From NCBI GenBank assembly GCA_017525225.1, contig JAFXTB010000110.1, positions 1 to 64,000 of the forward strand: DNA of 64,000 nucleotides, written 5' to 3'. The translations under genes were made by a program, and so were the position numbers. The notes under the pieces were generated by a model. The model was given only the letters and a program-made list of their open reading frames with translations. It had not been told where the DNA came from and did not search any database. Origin of the DNA: Kiritimatiellia bacterium. GTDB taxonomy: Bacteria; Verrucomicrobiota; Kiritimatiellia; RFP12; UBA1067. Positions 34,981-43,736 of this stretch are shown piece after piece. Position 1 is the first letter of the stretch. Every line of letters starts with the position of its first letter.

Positions 34981-35820
34981 TCATGGACGAGTCGGCGCCG
35001 GCGGCAGGTCGGTGGCCATGCCGAAGATCGCGATGCCGCATCTGTCCGCAAAGCGGATCACCTCGTCGCGATCGAGCAGGATGAGCCTGCCGGCCTGGAA
35101 GGCAAGCGCCGTGGTCCCGGCCTTCTTCATGGTCTTTATAGTCTTCAGGCCTACGACTGGGATGTCGAAGCGCATGTCATGCCCCTCGCGCGCACCTTTC
35201 ACGAGCACCGCTCCCCTGCCGCCAAGCTTGCCGCCGCGGCGGATGGCGGCGTTGGTTCCCTCGAACGCCTCGACCGCCAGCACCATGCCTTCCTTCACAA
35301 GCACCGTCTGCCCGACATCGTGCCGGCCCATGTCGCGCACCACGGCGGCGCCATGCCTGGCGTCGGACAGTTCGCGCTCATCCGGCGCACGGGCCGTCAG
35401 CGTGCCGGCGCCTGGAAGATGTCCATCCATGTAGGAGGATGCGGGCAGGATGGCTACACCGAGCTTCTCGAACTCCTCCACAAGCCGTCCGTATACGGTA
35501 TGCGCGCACTTGACGGGCAGTTCCGACAGCAGCTGGCGGGTGTCGGCGTCGAATCGTGTGCGGAAAAGCGACAGCGGATTGACCTGCCCGGCGAGGATCG
35601 CGCCCTCGTATCCGTTCTCAGCCACCCACCTCACACCCGAAAGCGCGCAACCTATCCCCTTGAAATAGACATGGTCGCCCGCACGCACGGTGGCACGGTC
35701 CGTCGAGCCGCGCAATGCCAACACGTCGACGGTCTCCACGCCGGCCGCCTTCGCACCCTCCACGACAAGCCTAGGATAGCTTCCAGCGCCGGCGATGACG
35801 ATGATGCGACGAGGCGTCAT
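34981..35820 (-). CDS. lpxI: UDP-2,3-diacylglucosamine hydrolase LpxI
   Basis: 279 residues. DUF1009/LpxI family: N-terminal IIVIAGAGSYPRLV, GEVN-like AGQVNPLS, AILPASSYMDGHLPGAGTLT, DVGQTVLVKEGMVLAVEAFEGTNAAI, then VKGAREGHDMRFDIPVVGLKTI. It hydrolyses UDP-diacylglucosamine to lipid X in lipid A synthesis, so the organism has an LPS-type outer membrane. Four-base overlap with tsaE upstream. Confidence 0.95.
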   Translation of the reverse strand: MTPRRIIVIAGAGSYPRLVVEGAKAAGVETVDVLALRGSTDRATVRAGDHVYFKGIGCALSGVRWVAENGYEGAILAGQVNPLSLFRTRFDADTRQLLSELPVKCAHTVYGRLVEEFEKLGVAILPASSYMDGHLPGAGTLTARAPDERELSDARHGAAVVRDMGRHDVGQTVLVKEGMVLAVEAFEGTNAAIRRGGKLGGRGAVLVKGAREGHDMRFDIPVVGLKTIKTMKKAGTTALAFQAGRLILLDRDEVIRFADRCGIAIFGMATDLPPAPTRP

Positions 35821-36251
35821 GCAGGAATCCCCTTTCTGAAGCTGATGACGCGCGCGTCTTCGGCATCACCCTGGGCAAGCCCCACGTGCCATGCATCCTG
35901 AGGGATGAGATCACCGGCGCGGTCGGGCCATTCCACACAGAGCGCCGCCCCGCGCGCGAGATAGTCTTCCCAGCCGAGGTCCAGAACGTCGTCAGGGCCA
36001 TGCAGGCGGTAGAGGTCGAGATGCACGAGGAGCATGCGGTCGGTACGGTGTTCGGCCGCCAGACAGAACGTGGGGCTTGTGACGGCGCACGGCGAACCGA
36101 GCGCGGCGGCGAGCCCCTGCACGAACGTCGTCTTTCCCGCCCCCAGATCACCCTCCAGCGCGACGATGTCGCCCGGCTCCAGCTCCGCGGCGAACTGCCG
36201 CGCAACCGCCCACGTCTCCTCGACGCATCCTGTCCTGTACTCCGCCTCCAT
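35817..36251 (-). CDS. tsaE: tRNA t6A ATPase TsaE
   Basis: 144 residues. P-loop ATPase with GDIVALEGDLGAGKTTFVQG, SPTFCLAAE, LLVHLDLYRL and VEWPDRAGD. It works with TsaB, TsaC and TsaD in threonylcarbamoyladenosine modification of tRNA. It lies 5 bases after UxaE and overlaps lpxI by 4. Confidence 0.95.
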   Translation of the reverse strand: MEAEYRTGCVEETWAVARQFAAELEPGDIVALEGDLGAGKTTFVQGLAAALGSPCAVTSPTFCLAAEHRTDRMLLVHLDLYRLHGPDDVLDLGWEDYLARGAALCVEWPDRAGDLIPQDAWHVGLAQGDAEDARVISFRKGIPA

Positions 36252-36256
36252 GCCGT

Positions 36257-37666
36257 CTACTTCGAGAAACCGCTGTAGAGAAGCTCGAGATGGCGGCCGA
36301 TGTGCTTTTCAAGGCGGCAGGCGTACTCTTCGTCGTGCGCGCGCCAGAGGCGGAAGAGCCTGTCGCGGAAGCGGAACGACCCGTCCGCATCCTTCACCGT
36401 GAGGATGAGGCCGTAGGTGATGTGGATCAGCTGGCGGGCGTCGTTCTGCTCGAAGAGGCCCTCCAGCTCATCGTCGCGCAGCGAATCGAGCGCGGGAATC
36501 TTCCCGAGATCGGTCGTGACATGGTAGTACTTGCGCGCTTCAGCGAAGGCCGTCTCGAGCGCGTAGGCGTGGATCTCGCGATAGAGCGCTGGATCGCACA
36601 TCGCCACGACGCGCATCGCCTCGAGCCAGTTCGTGCCCGCCGTCTTCACATGGAAGTTTCCGTTGGTGAGCCGGCCTATGATCGGGAATGTGGAGAACTT
36701 GTCGGACCCGGAATGGATCGAAAGCTTGTATCCGAACTTCCGCGCTATGGCGGCATGCACTGCCATCTCGCGCTCGAACTGCGCGAGGTCGCCCATGTAG
36801 TCGATGCCCTTCTGGAATTCGCCGCAGAAGCGCGGCGCCACGGTCGCGATCTTCACGCCACGGCGCGTGAGCTCGTTGGCAACGAAGTAGTGCTGCACGG
36901 GCGTCGTGGGCGTCATGGTCTCGTCGATCGACACCTCGAAGTCCACGGGACGGCCTTCGACATGCCGCTTGTAGATGCCCACCGCATGGTCTATCGCCTT
37001 GCAGTAGATGAGGCACGTGCGCTTGAACTCCTCGGCGCCGAACGCGACGTCCTGGCCCTCTACGGAGAACGTCCTGCCGAGATAGATCGACTCCAGCTCG
37101 GCGTCTGGCGCATATTCCGCGTCCACCTGCGCGGCCGTCATGCCCAGCACGTCGTTGCGGATGTGCTCGGAGCAGTCGAGCGTGAGCATCGTATAGCCTT
37201 CACCAAGCGCGTATTCAACCTCGGCGTCGGTCTTGAGATGGTCACCGTCCGCCCCGTATCCCTTCTGGAAGTCCTCGCGGAATACGGCCCGCGTGGCGCA
37301 GTCCAGCACGTCGCCGAAGGTGCGGTTCGTGAGGGTGAGCTCGCGGATGGACTGCTGCGCCAGAACGGGGATGGCGTCGTACTTCTCGAAGACGCGCAGA
37401 TGTCCGGGCGTCGCAAGGCCGAGCCTGTCGCCCACGCCGACGGTGCGGACGGATGTAAGGACCGGCTTCGGCGCGCAGAACGGGAACAGCCTGCGCAGGA
37501 GCGCGGTGTTGGCGTGGTCCAGCGGGAAGAATCCCTCGCCGGCCGCGCATGTCCCCGCAAAGCCGGGATTGGGGCCTTCCACCTTGAGGAAGTCCTCGTC
37601 TTCGCCGCGGACCATCGAGACGGTCGTCTCGCCAAGCCTATGTACGGATTTCGGATACTGTGTCAT
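36257..37666 (-). CDS. uxaE: Tagaturonate epimerase
   Basis: 469 residues, the usual UxaE length. It interconverts D-tagaturonate and D-fructuronate, linking galacturonate to the mannonate/KDPG route. Seen: PVLAQQSIRELTLTNRTF, DCSEHIRND, FEVSIDETMTPTTP, VAPRFCGEFQKGIDYMGD, and KLSIHSGSDKFSTFPIIG with conserved His/Asp metal ligands. With eda and the MFS gene it indicates uronic acid use. Its promoter box is at 37741-37749. Confidence 0.93.
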   Translation of the reverse strand: MTQYPKSVHRLGETTVSMVRGEDEDFLKVEGPNPGFAGTCAAGEGFFPLDHANTALLRRLFPFCAPKPVLTSVRTVGVGDRLGLATPGHLRVFEKYDAIPVLAQQSIRELTLTNRTFGDVLDCATRAVFREDFQKGYGADGDHLKTDAEVEYALGEGYTMLTLDCSEHIRNDVLGMTAAQVDAEYAPDAELESIYLGRTFSVEGQDVAFGAEEFKRTCLIYCKAIDHAVGIYKRHVEGRPVDFEVSIDETMTPTTPVQHYFVANELTRRGVKIATVAPRFCGEFQKGIDYMGDLAQFEREMAVHAAIARKFGYKLSIHSGSDKFSTFPIIGRLTNGNFHVKTAGTNWLEAMRVVAMCDPALYREIHAYALETAFAEARKYYHVTTDLGKIPALDSLRDDELEGLFEQNDARQLIHITYGLILTVKDADGSFRFRDRLFRLWRAHDEEYACRLEKHIGRHLELLYSGFSK

Positions 37667-37740
37667 GATATGCCCGATCGCCTTTCTTTGTCGTTTTGAA
37701 GCTCTCCGCCGCTCCCGATGGAGACCGGCGGATGACCTGT

Positions 37741-37749
37741 ATTATAGCA
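37741..37749 (-). promoter_or_regulatory. Extended -10 promoter for uxaE
   Basis: Sense TGCTATAAT, about 75 bases before the uxaE ATG; it would drive uxaE, tsaE, lpxI and probably the exopolysaccharide-type genes, which are all tightly packed. Confidence 0.6.
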
Positions 37750-37794
37750 CAATACCCAACAGGCGGCAAACCTGGAGCTTTCGAAGTTGCGGGG

Positions 37795-38301
37795 CTAGGC
37801 CAGCCACCAGATAGCGGCGGAAAGAACGGCCGCGCTGTATGCGGCGGAGACGACATCGTCGAACAGCACCCCCGATGCCGTGTGGATGTTGCGGTCTATG
37901 TAGCGTGCGCCAGGCAGCTTGATCGCATCCAGGATGCGGAAGATCACGAACCCAGCCAGCGGATGCCACCACGCCGTCATGGGCAGGCAGAACAGCGGCA
38001 CGCACAGATAGCCCACTATCTCGTCCAGGACGAAATGCCGAGGATCGGCATCATGCCACTTCGCCTGCGCCCACGGCGTAAGCCAGTAGTGGATCGCCGA
38101 GAACAGGAGCACCCCCCACAGGCACCACAGCCGCGTGGCCATATCGCTCCAGCCGAGCAACAGCGCAAGATAATGCCATCCGAGACCGACAAGCGCGCCA
38201 AAGGACCCCGGCACCAGCGGCGCAAGCCCCAGCCCGAACCCGCTGGCCAGGAAAAGCCGCAGACCGTCGCATTCCCGATTTGACCGTTCTTCACTGCCCA
38301 T
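37795..38301 (-). CDS. pgpA: Phosphatidylglycerophosphatase A
   Basis: 168 residues from ATG 38301. Small membrane phosphatase: FGLGLAPLVPGSFGALVG, FVLDEIVGYLCVPLF, FVIFRILDAIKLPGARYID and HTASGVLFDDVVSAAYSA match the PgpA family (GLAPxxPGTxGT, DEIVG, FRxFDxxKP, DDxxAG). It makes phosphatidylglycerol from its phosphate. GATAAT ends 7 bases before ATG 38301, another leaderless-type arrangement. Confidence 0.92.
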   Translation of the reverse strand: MGSEERSNRECDGLRLFLASGFGLGLAPLVPGSFGALVGLGWHYLALLLGWSDMATRLWCLWGVLLFSAIHYWLTPWAQAKWHDADPRHFVLDEIVGYLCVPLFCLPMTAWWHPLAGFVIFRILDAIKLPGARYIDRNIHTASGVLFDDVVSAAYSAAVLSAAIWWLA

Positions 38302-38308
38302 GCGGAAG

Positions 38309-38317
38309 ATTATCGCA
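38309..38317 (-). promoter_or_regulatory. Extended -10 promoter for pgpA, leaderless spacing
   Basis: Sense TGCGATAAT, then CTTCCGC, then ATG: 7 bases, the same spacing as purD, the OppD-type gene and the rhamnosidase. Confidence 0.6.
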
Positions 38318-38347
38318 AAAAGCCGGACTGAAAGCAAGCCGCATCTG

Positions 38348-41230
38348 TCACTCGATTACGCTGACACTCACCGGGCCTAGCAGACCAGATTCGTACAGCT
38401 GCTCGTCCGCCGTCCAGAGGCGACATGTCGTGAAAGCATGGCGCCCTGTCGGCGAAGGCTTGCCTTCCTTGAACCAGCCAGGCCAGCGTTTGACGAGCGG
38501 ATAGCCACGGCTTTTCTTTCCATCGTCCCATTCGCAGTCGTCCGGAAGACGAGCATCGCCAATGAGACGATTTGGCCAGTAGTTCGTCACCTTGACCTCG
38601 ATCTCCATCGGCACATCCGACAAACGCTCCCAGCCAGCTGGCAGGGCGTCGGTTATGTCTACCTTGAACGGCGGCTTCCACAACGCCGGATACTTCCTGC
38701 CGTTGATCGTGACCTCCGCGATGTTCTTGACCGTCCCAAGATCGAGACAAACCCGTTTCTTCTGGGGACCGCCCCCATTCGCCGCAAGGGAGAACTTCAT
38801 GCAATAGCTTGCAGTACCGGAGAAATAACGAATATCCGGATTGTCGCTTTTTGTCCACGACCCAAGATTCGCAAACCTTGCCGTCGCGACATCGCTCATG
38901 GCCATAGGTTCGCGAAAGGCCACATCCCATGTTCCGACAACTGGTATCGTCATGGGGACAGACCCTTGTGCCTTTTGCGTCTTGGGGACAGTCCCCTTGC
39001 GCTGGGGCCGGAACACGACAAAAACCGAATGGACAGGTGGGCAGTCGAGCGTAAGTTCCGTGCAGCCATCCGCAGTTGTCCTGAAGTCTGCCGCGTCAAC
39101 AACCCGGACAGAGCCGGACACGGGATCCCACAGCTCAGGTATCTTTCCATGGACTCGAAACGTACATCTGACCTTCTTCGCGATCTCGTTCGGAATCGCG
39201 ACGAAGTACAGGTCGTCTTCGCCGATACGACGATGCATCCATGTGACATCATTGTCGTCACATTCGAAATCTGGCCTGCATCCCATCCTCTTGAGCGCGG
39301 TCGCCACATGGCCATATTCCACCACGATGGCCCCGGCTCTCTCGATGCGGTCGAGCACGGCGTTCACCTCGGGACGAAGCGAAGCGCGCGGAGGCGTTCC
39401 GACCACGCGATAGCGCACGCCGCCAGGCACGACAACGCTCCCCCCATCCACCCTGCACTCGGCAATCGCGCTCGGATGGCAACGGTCCCCGTCGTAGCCA
39501 CGTGGAATCTCGCCGTCGGTCCCGTAGTCTGGCGCCTCGCCGGAAGTGCAGAGCAGCACATCGGCGACGAACCTTCCCTGCTGCAACAGATGCTGTGCAC
39601 GGGCGACGTAGGTGAAGAATTCCCTGGCGCCATGTTCCCACCATGTCTGGGTACGGTCAAAATGCCCGCCGTAGGCCGCCATCGTCATTCCGGGACAGCG
39701 TGCGGGAACCGTCCACGGCTGATGCACGAAACGATGCAGTATCATACGGTTGACACCGTCGGCAAATATCCTGTCGCACTGCAGTTTCAGCTCGAACGGT
39801 CCCTGCAGCCAACGGCCGGAATCCCTTGTTGGGTAGGCTGTGAAGGCCTCCGCGCCGACGATTCGCTTGCCCCAGACGTGCGCAATGGCGGAAACCGCCT
39901 TTGCGTTGCCGAGCGTACGATTACCCCACCGTGTCTCCATGTACGTTCGATGCGGTTCCCGCGCCAGCGCCGCAAAGTTGCAGCCGTTCGTGAGCGGTTG
40001 CCAGAACTCGGCCATCGGGATGTCGCAGAAACGACCATACTCAAGATTGTCGAACGGGCCGTTGCCGTACGGTTCGCAGGAAAAGATCAGCCCGTTCTCG
40101 TGGCAGCGCTTCTGAAGCTGGGCGGCGTAGTTCCTTACGAACTGCTCGGAGATGACAAGTCGAAAATCCTTGAGGAAGCGTTCCGTCTCGGCGGCGTTTC
40201 CCACGGGGTAGCCCGCCAGCACGGGCAGATAGCCGGAGATGGAGTATCCCATTCTGTCGGCGAACGTCTTCTCGAACCCGCGCGTCCAGTTCTGTCCGTG
40301 CACCTCGTAGCTGTCGAGAAGTACGTTGTTGAGCGCACAGCCCTTCCCGAGACGTTTCAGCACCTCGCCGACGTAAGCGTCAAAATGTACGTCCAGCGCA
40401 TGCGCATCCAGCTTGTCGCACTCCAGTCCGAGACCGGCCTGGGATGCGCTGCGGTTTTTGCGTCCGTTGCACATATAGCCGATGCGAAGCACGGTCCAGG
40501 AATCATGGGACGATGGAGCGATCCATGCAAGGCGCCCATCCTTGACATCGCTCGTGAGGTCGATGATATCGTTCTTCACCACGCACGAGTCCGATGGCAG
40601 TTCTTTCCCTGTCAGGCGCTGCGGCTTGACTGGCGCATTCTCCGCCCCGCGCGTGCGGAACACCTGCCAGTCGAAGTCCGGCCACTTGGCCTGCACTCTC
40701 GGCGTGGGAAACGCAAGGACGGCAATGTCCTCGTAGAAGCCATTTGTCTGCTCTGGTAGCGGCAACGCACCATCGAACCGCTCTCCGCCCTTCACGCGCA
40801 CAGTCGTGTTGGTGACGAATTTCATCGCCAGCTCGGGCGTGATCCACGGGCCTGCCGAACTTGTCCAGCCGCTGCAGTTGGCTATGCAGAGCTCAAGTCC
40901 GAGTCGCTTCGCCTCGCGATCGGCGTGGGCGAGGCAGTCGTACCAGTCATCTGTCGCAAACTCCACCGGGCCTTTCGGCAGGGCCAGTCCCGCATCGAAA
41001 ATCTGTACCCCGCCAATCCCGACGCGCGCCATCGCCTCCAGGTCGGCGGTGATACCCTCCTTGGTGACGTTGCCGTTCATCCAGTGCCACCACGTGTGCA
41101 GCCTCGCCTTCGGCGGCGGCGAACGAAATTCCTCAGGGGAAAGCCCCGCCGCCGAGACAGCAAGACTCGCCAATACTACGCACGCGGCGCAAAACCGCAG
41201 GAACTTGCTGCGCTTAAACTTGTTTTGCAT
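38348..41230 (-). CDS. Secreted GH106 alpha-L-rhamnosidase
   Basis: 960 residues from ATG 41230, with signal peptide RFCAACVVLASLAVSAAG. GH106 pattern: FRSPPPKARLHTWWHWMNGN at the mature N terminus, ITADLEAMARVGIGGVQIFD, LGLELCIANCSGWTSSAGPW, VLLDSYEVHGQNWTRGFE (catalytic Glu region), ETRWGNRTLGNAKAVSAIAH, EAFTAYPTRDSGRW, and C-terminal beta-sandwich domains ending in a jelly-roll (CLDLGTVKNIAEVTINGR). It removes terminal L-rhamnose, e.g. from rhamnogalacturonan. A GGGGACA/TCCCC palindromic motif lies in frame at 38951-39000. Confidence 0.93.
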   Translation of the reverse strand: MQNKFKRSKFLRFCAACVVLASLAVSAAGLSPEEFRSPPPKARLHTWWHWMNGNVTKEGITADLEAMARVGIGGVQIFDAGLALPKGPVEFATDDWYDCLAHADREAKRLGLELCIANCSGWTSSAGPWITPELAMKFVTNTTVRVKGGERFDGALPLPEQTNGFYEDIAVLAFPTPRVQAKWPDFDWQVFRTRGAENAPVKPQRLTGKELPSDSCVVKNDIIDLTSDVKDGRLAWIAPSSHDSWTVLRIGYMCNGRKNRSASQAGLGLECDKLDAHALDVHFDAYVGEVLKRLGKGCALNNVLLDSYEVHGQNWTRGFEKTFADRMGYSISGYLPVLAGYPVGNAAETERFLKDFRLVISEQFVRNYAAQLQKRCHENGLIFSCEPYGNGPFDNLEYGRFCDIPMAEFWQPLTNGCNFAALAREPHRTYMETRWGNRTLGNAKAVSAIAHVWGKRIVGAEAFTAYPTRDSGRWLQGPFELKLQCDRIFADGVNRMILHRFVHQPWTVPARCPGMTMAAYGGHFDRTQTWWEHGAREFFTYVARAQHLLQQGRFVADVLLCTSGEAPDYGTDGEIPRGYDGDRCHPSAIAECRVDGGSVVVPGGVRYRVVGTPPRASLRPEVNAVLDRIERAGAIVVEYGHVATALKRMGCRPDFECDDNDVTWMHRRIGEDDLYFVAIPNEIAKKVRCTFRVHGKIPELWDPVSGSVRVVDAADFRTTADGCTELTLDCPPVHSVFVVFRPQRKGTVPKTQKAQGSVPMTIPVVGTWDVAFREPMAMSDVATARFANLGSWTKSDNPDIRYFSGTASYCMKFSLAANGGGPQKKRVCLDLGTVKNIAEVTINGRKYPALWKPPFKVDITDALPAGWERLSDVPMEIEVKVTNYWPNRLIGDARLPDDCEWDDGKKSRGYPLVKRWPGWFKEGKPSPTGRHAFTTCRLWTADEQLYESGLLGPVSVSVIE
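38951..39000. repeat. GGGGACAGTCCCC-type repeat pair in the rhamnosidase gene
   Basis: TGGGGACAGACCC and TTGGGGACAGTCCCC stand 18 bases apart, in frame (GTVPKT and GSVPMT). GGGGACTGTCCCC motifs of this type are known in many bacteria near REP-associated tyrosine transposases; no such transposase is in the window. Confidence 0.65.
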
Positions 41231-41237
41231 GGCGGAC

Positions 41238-41246
41238 ATTATACCA
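41238..41246 (-). promoter_or_regulatory. Extended -10 promoter for the rhamnosidase, leaderless spacing
   Basis: Sense TGGTATAAT, GTCCGCC, ATG (7 bases). It means the rhamnosidase gene has its own promoter within the 61-base gap after the GH2 gene. Confidence 0.7.
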
Positions 41247-41291
41247 CAGAAATGGTGAGAGGCAACCGTAACATTCCCGGAAGATCCCTCT

Positions 41292-43736
41292 TCACAGCCC
41301 CGTCCAGCGGCGATAGTCGGCAAACTTGATCTTCTTCTCGCCAACGTACTTGCACGTAGGGCCGCCGTAAAGGTAGTGGCTGCGGAAAGTCCTGCCTTCA
41401 ACATCGTATGCGATCTTGATGACGCCCTGGCCGACAGGCCGTACTTCGCCGATCTTGGCGACTGCGTTCTCGCCGCATGAGAAGTCGCCGTCGAAGAACG
41501 TCTTGCCTGTCTCGGCGTCTTTCAACACGGCATGTCCCTTGACAGGCCGGAGAAGATCGTTCACGGCCAGCACGTCGCCGTTTTCGTCCACCATCACAAG
41601 GACATCCTGCTGCGCGCGCTTTATGTACTCGTAGGCGAGCTTGCGGCGGCCATAGTAGTCCACCACCGCGTCCGATATGATCGGCCAACCGTCGCGCATG
41701 TTCCACCACGTCATGCCGGTCTTGCCCTCGAACTTGCGCGCGCGACAGTGTTCGACTATGAATTTCATGCCCTCCGCCTGCGCGCACTGGCTCTCCAGCG
41801 CGAAACCTTCAAGATCCGTCTCGATATCGCCGAACAGCATGTGCATCTGAAGGATCATGCGGTGGTTGCGGCAGGCGACGAACCTGCTGCGGGCGAGGGA
41901 GTTCTCGAACACGCACACGCCGCGCTTGACCCACTGGTCGTTGAAGTCGAACACCCCTTCCGGCGGCTCGCCGGGTTCAAGCTCGTTGGAAGAGTATCTG
42001 CCCGGGACGTACGGGTTGTAGCGCACCTTCCACATGACGTTCTTCTCCTTGGGGCTGACGAACGGCTCGTGGCAGTCGGGAGAGAACATCTCGCGGATGG
42101 AGGCGGCGGACGGACAGCCATGGCAGCCAATCTCGCTGTAGAACTTCTCGTGCGAGGCCGTTATGAGCTCCCCTTTCCACCAGCGGCGGTAGTAATGCCC
42201 CTCGACAGACCGCGACCGGCCCGCCATCACGTCCGAATCGACATACGGCGAACTTGGCAGATATGGATGGACAGGATCGAACTCGCGCAGCACCTCAGGC
42301 AGAAGGCGCCGCGAGAAGACGTCGTCGTTGGGGTCGGCGCCGTATTTGCGCCACGGCCCGTGGGTGAACACGGAATCGTTCTCGTTGTTGCCGCACCAAA
42401 GCGCAAGCGAAGCGTGGTTACGCAGGCGCTTCACCACGGCAATTGTCTCCTTGCGGACCATTTCCCGGAAGGCGATGTCGTTCTGGGGATATTGCGTGCA
42501 GGCGAAGCAGAAGTCCTGCCACACCATCACGCCGTTCTCGTCGCACCAGTCCCAGAACGGTTCCGGCTCGTACAGTCCGCCGCCCCAGACGCGGACCATG
42601 TTGCAGTTGGCCTCGCGTACAAGTTCAAGGGTGGGGACGATGCGATCCTTGTCGCGGCAGTGCAGGGCGTCCGTAGGCGTCCAGCTCGTGCCACGAATGA
42701 AGCACGGCTTCCCATTGACGATGAATTTCATCTCGCCCGGCCTACCAGAGGCGATATCGTAGTCGGACAGCACGAAATCCACCTTCTTGACGCCCAGGCG
42801 GAACGACTTGTCGGCGAGCAGCGCCCCTGTGGCGCAGTCCTTCCATTCAACCTTCACGTCATAGAGCGCAGGTCCGCCGAATCCGAGCGGCCACCAGAGC
42901 TCCGCGTTGCTGATTCCGAATCTGAGGCGCGGCGTCCAATGCAGGACCTTCGCGCGTCGGCTGGCGGCAATCCTACCTTTGCGGGACACCGTCACCTCGA
43001 TCTCGGAATTGTCGAGGCGGCGGAACGGCCCTTCCAGCCTAAGATCCAGCAGATACCGCGCAGAGCGTTTCTCGGGGTCGAAGTCCGTCAACGCACAATA
43101 GAAATCGCGTATACGCTCCGGCTTGCGCATGGCGATGCGGACATCGCGAAAGATGCCTGCCGAAATGAAACGCGGCAGGATATCCCACCCGATCATGTGC
43201 GCGGGCTTGCGGAACGCTTCCAGTTCCGACGTGGATCCTGCGTTGCCGATCGGAGCGATTTCGCTGAACTGCGATTCCACCACCGGCGAACGGAAGAGCA
43301 CCGCGATCTCGTTCTCTCCTTCGCGGACGACCTTCGTGACGTCGAACGCATGCGGGATGAACATGTCCGCCGCCTCGCCGATCTTCTGTCCATTGAGAAA
43401 GATGTCGCAAAGCGTGTCAAGCCCGTCGAACTCCATGAAAGCCTTTTCGTCCTTGGGCACCTTGCCCAGCGTGAACTTGCGCGAATACAGCCACTGGTGC
43501 CCCTCGTACTTTCTGGCGGCATACTGGTTGTTAGCGTAGAAAAGATCCGGTAGCATTCCTGCGGCGCAGAGGTCCAGTTCATAGCATCCCGGCACTTTCG
43601 CGGGGATTGAGACCGTTTCAGACGGGACGTCGTCGAGGATCCGCACGCTTCCGCGATCGGGCGTAGGCCATCCCTTCAGCTGCCAATCTCCGTTCAGCGA
43701 CAAGACCGCCGCCATCATCAAGACCATTGAATTCAT
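41292..43736 (-). CDS. GH2 beta-mannosidase-like enzyme
   Basis: 814 residues, with a weak N-terminal signal (MNSMVLMMAAVLSLNGDW). Layout of GH2: sugar-binding domain (YSRKFTLG, GLDTLCDIFLNGQKIG), Ig-like domain, TIM barrel. Catalytic acid/base Glu in LALWCGNNEND (about residue 452) and nucleophile Glu in KFYSEIGCHG (about 533). NMVRVWGGGLYEPEPFWDWC is typical of beta-mannosidases. The start overlaps the upstream gene's stop (ATGA). Beta-mannoside or a related exo-activity is likely; the linkage is not certain. Confidence 0.92.
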   Translation of the reverse strand: MNSMVLMMAAVLSLNGDWQLKGWPTPDRGSVRILDDVPSETVSIPAKVPGCYELDLCAAGMLPDLFYANNQYAARKYEGHQWLYSRKFTLGKVPKDEKAFMEFDGLDTLCDIFLNGQKIGEAADMFIPHAFDVTKVVREGENEIAVLFRSPVVESQFSEIAPIGNAGSTSELEAFRKPAHMIGWDILPRFISAGIFRDVRIAMRKPERIRDFYCALTDFDPEKRSARYLLDLRLEGPFRRLDNSEIEVTVSRKGRIAASRRAKVLHWTPRLRFGISNAELWWPLGFGGPALYDVKVEWKDCATGALLADKSFRLGVKKVDFVLSDYDIASGRPGEMKFIVNGKPCFIRGTSWTPTDALHCRDKDRIVPTLELVREANCNMVRVWGGGLYEPEPFWDWCDENGVMVWQDFCFACTQYPQNDIAFREMVRKETIAVVKRLRNHASLALWCGNNENDSVFTHGPWRKYGADPNDDVFSRRLLPEVLREFDPVHPYLPSSPYVDSDVMAGRSRSVEGHYYRRWWKGELITASHEKFYSEIGCHGCPSAASIREMFSPDCHEPFVSPKEKNVMWKVRYNPYVPGRYSSNELEPGEPPEGVFDFNDQWVKRGVCVFENSLARSRFVACRNHRMILQMHMLFGDIETDLEGFALESQCAQAEGMKFIVEHCRARKFEGKTGMTWWNMRDGWPIISDAVVDYYGRRKLAYEYIKRAQQDVLVMVDENGDVLAVNDLLRPVKGHAVLKDAETGKTFFDGDFSCGENAVAKIGEVRPVGQGVIKIAYDVEGRTFRSHYLYGGPTCKYVGEKKIKFADYRRWTGL

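Noticed and set aside
38438-43553. Long plus-strand frames (773 and 673 codons) opposite the GH106 and GH2 genes
   Set aside because: Both oppose genes with clear catalytic motifs and show no domains of their own.
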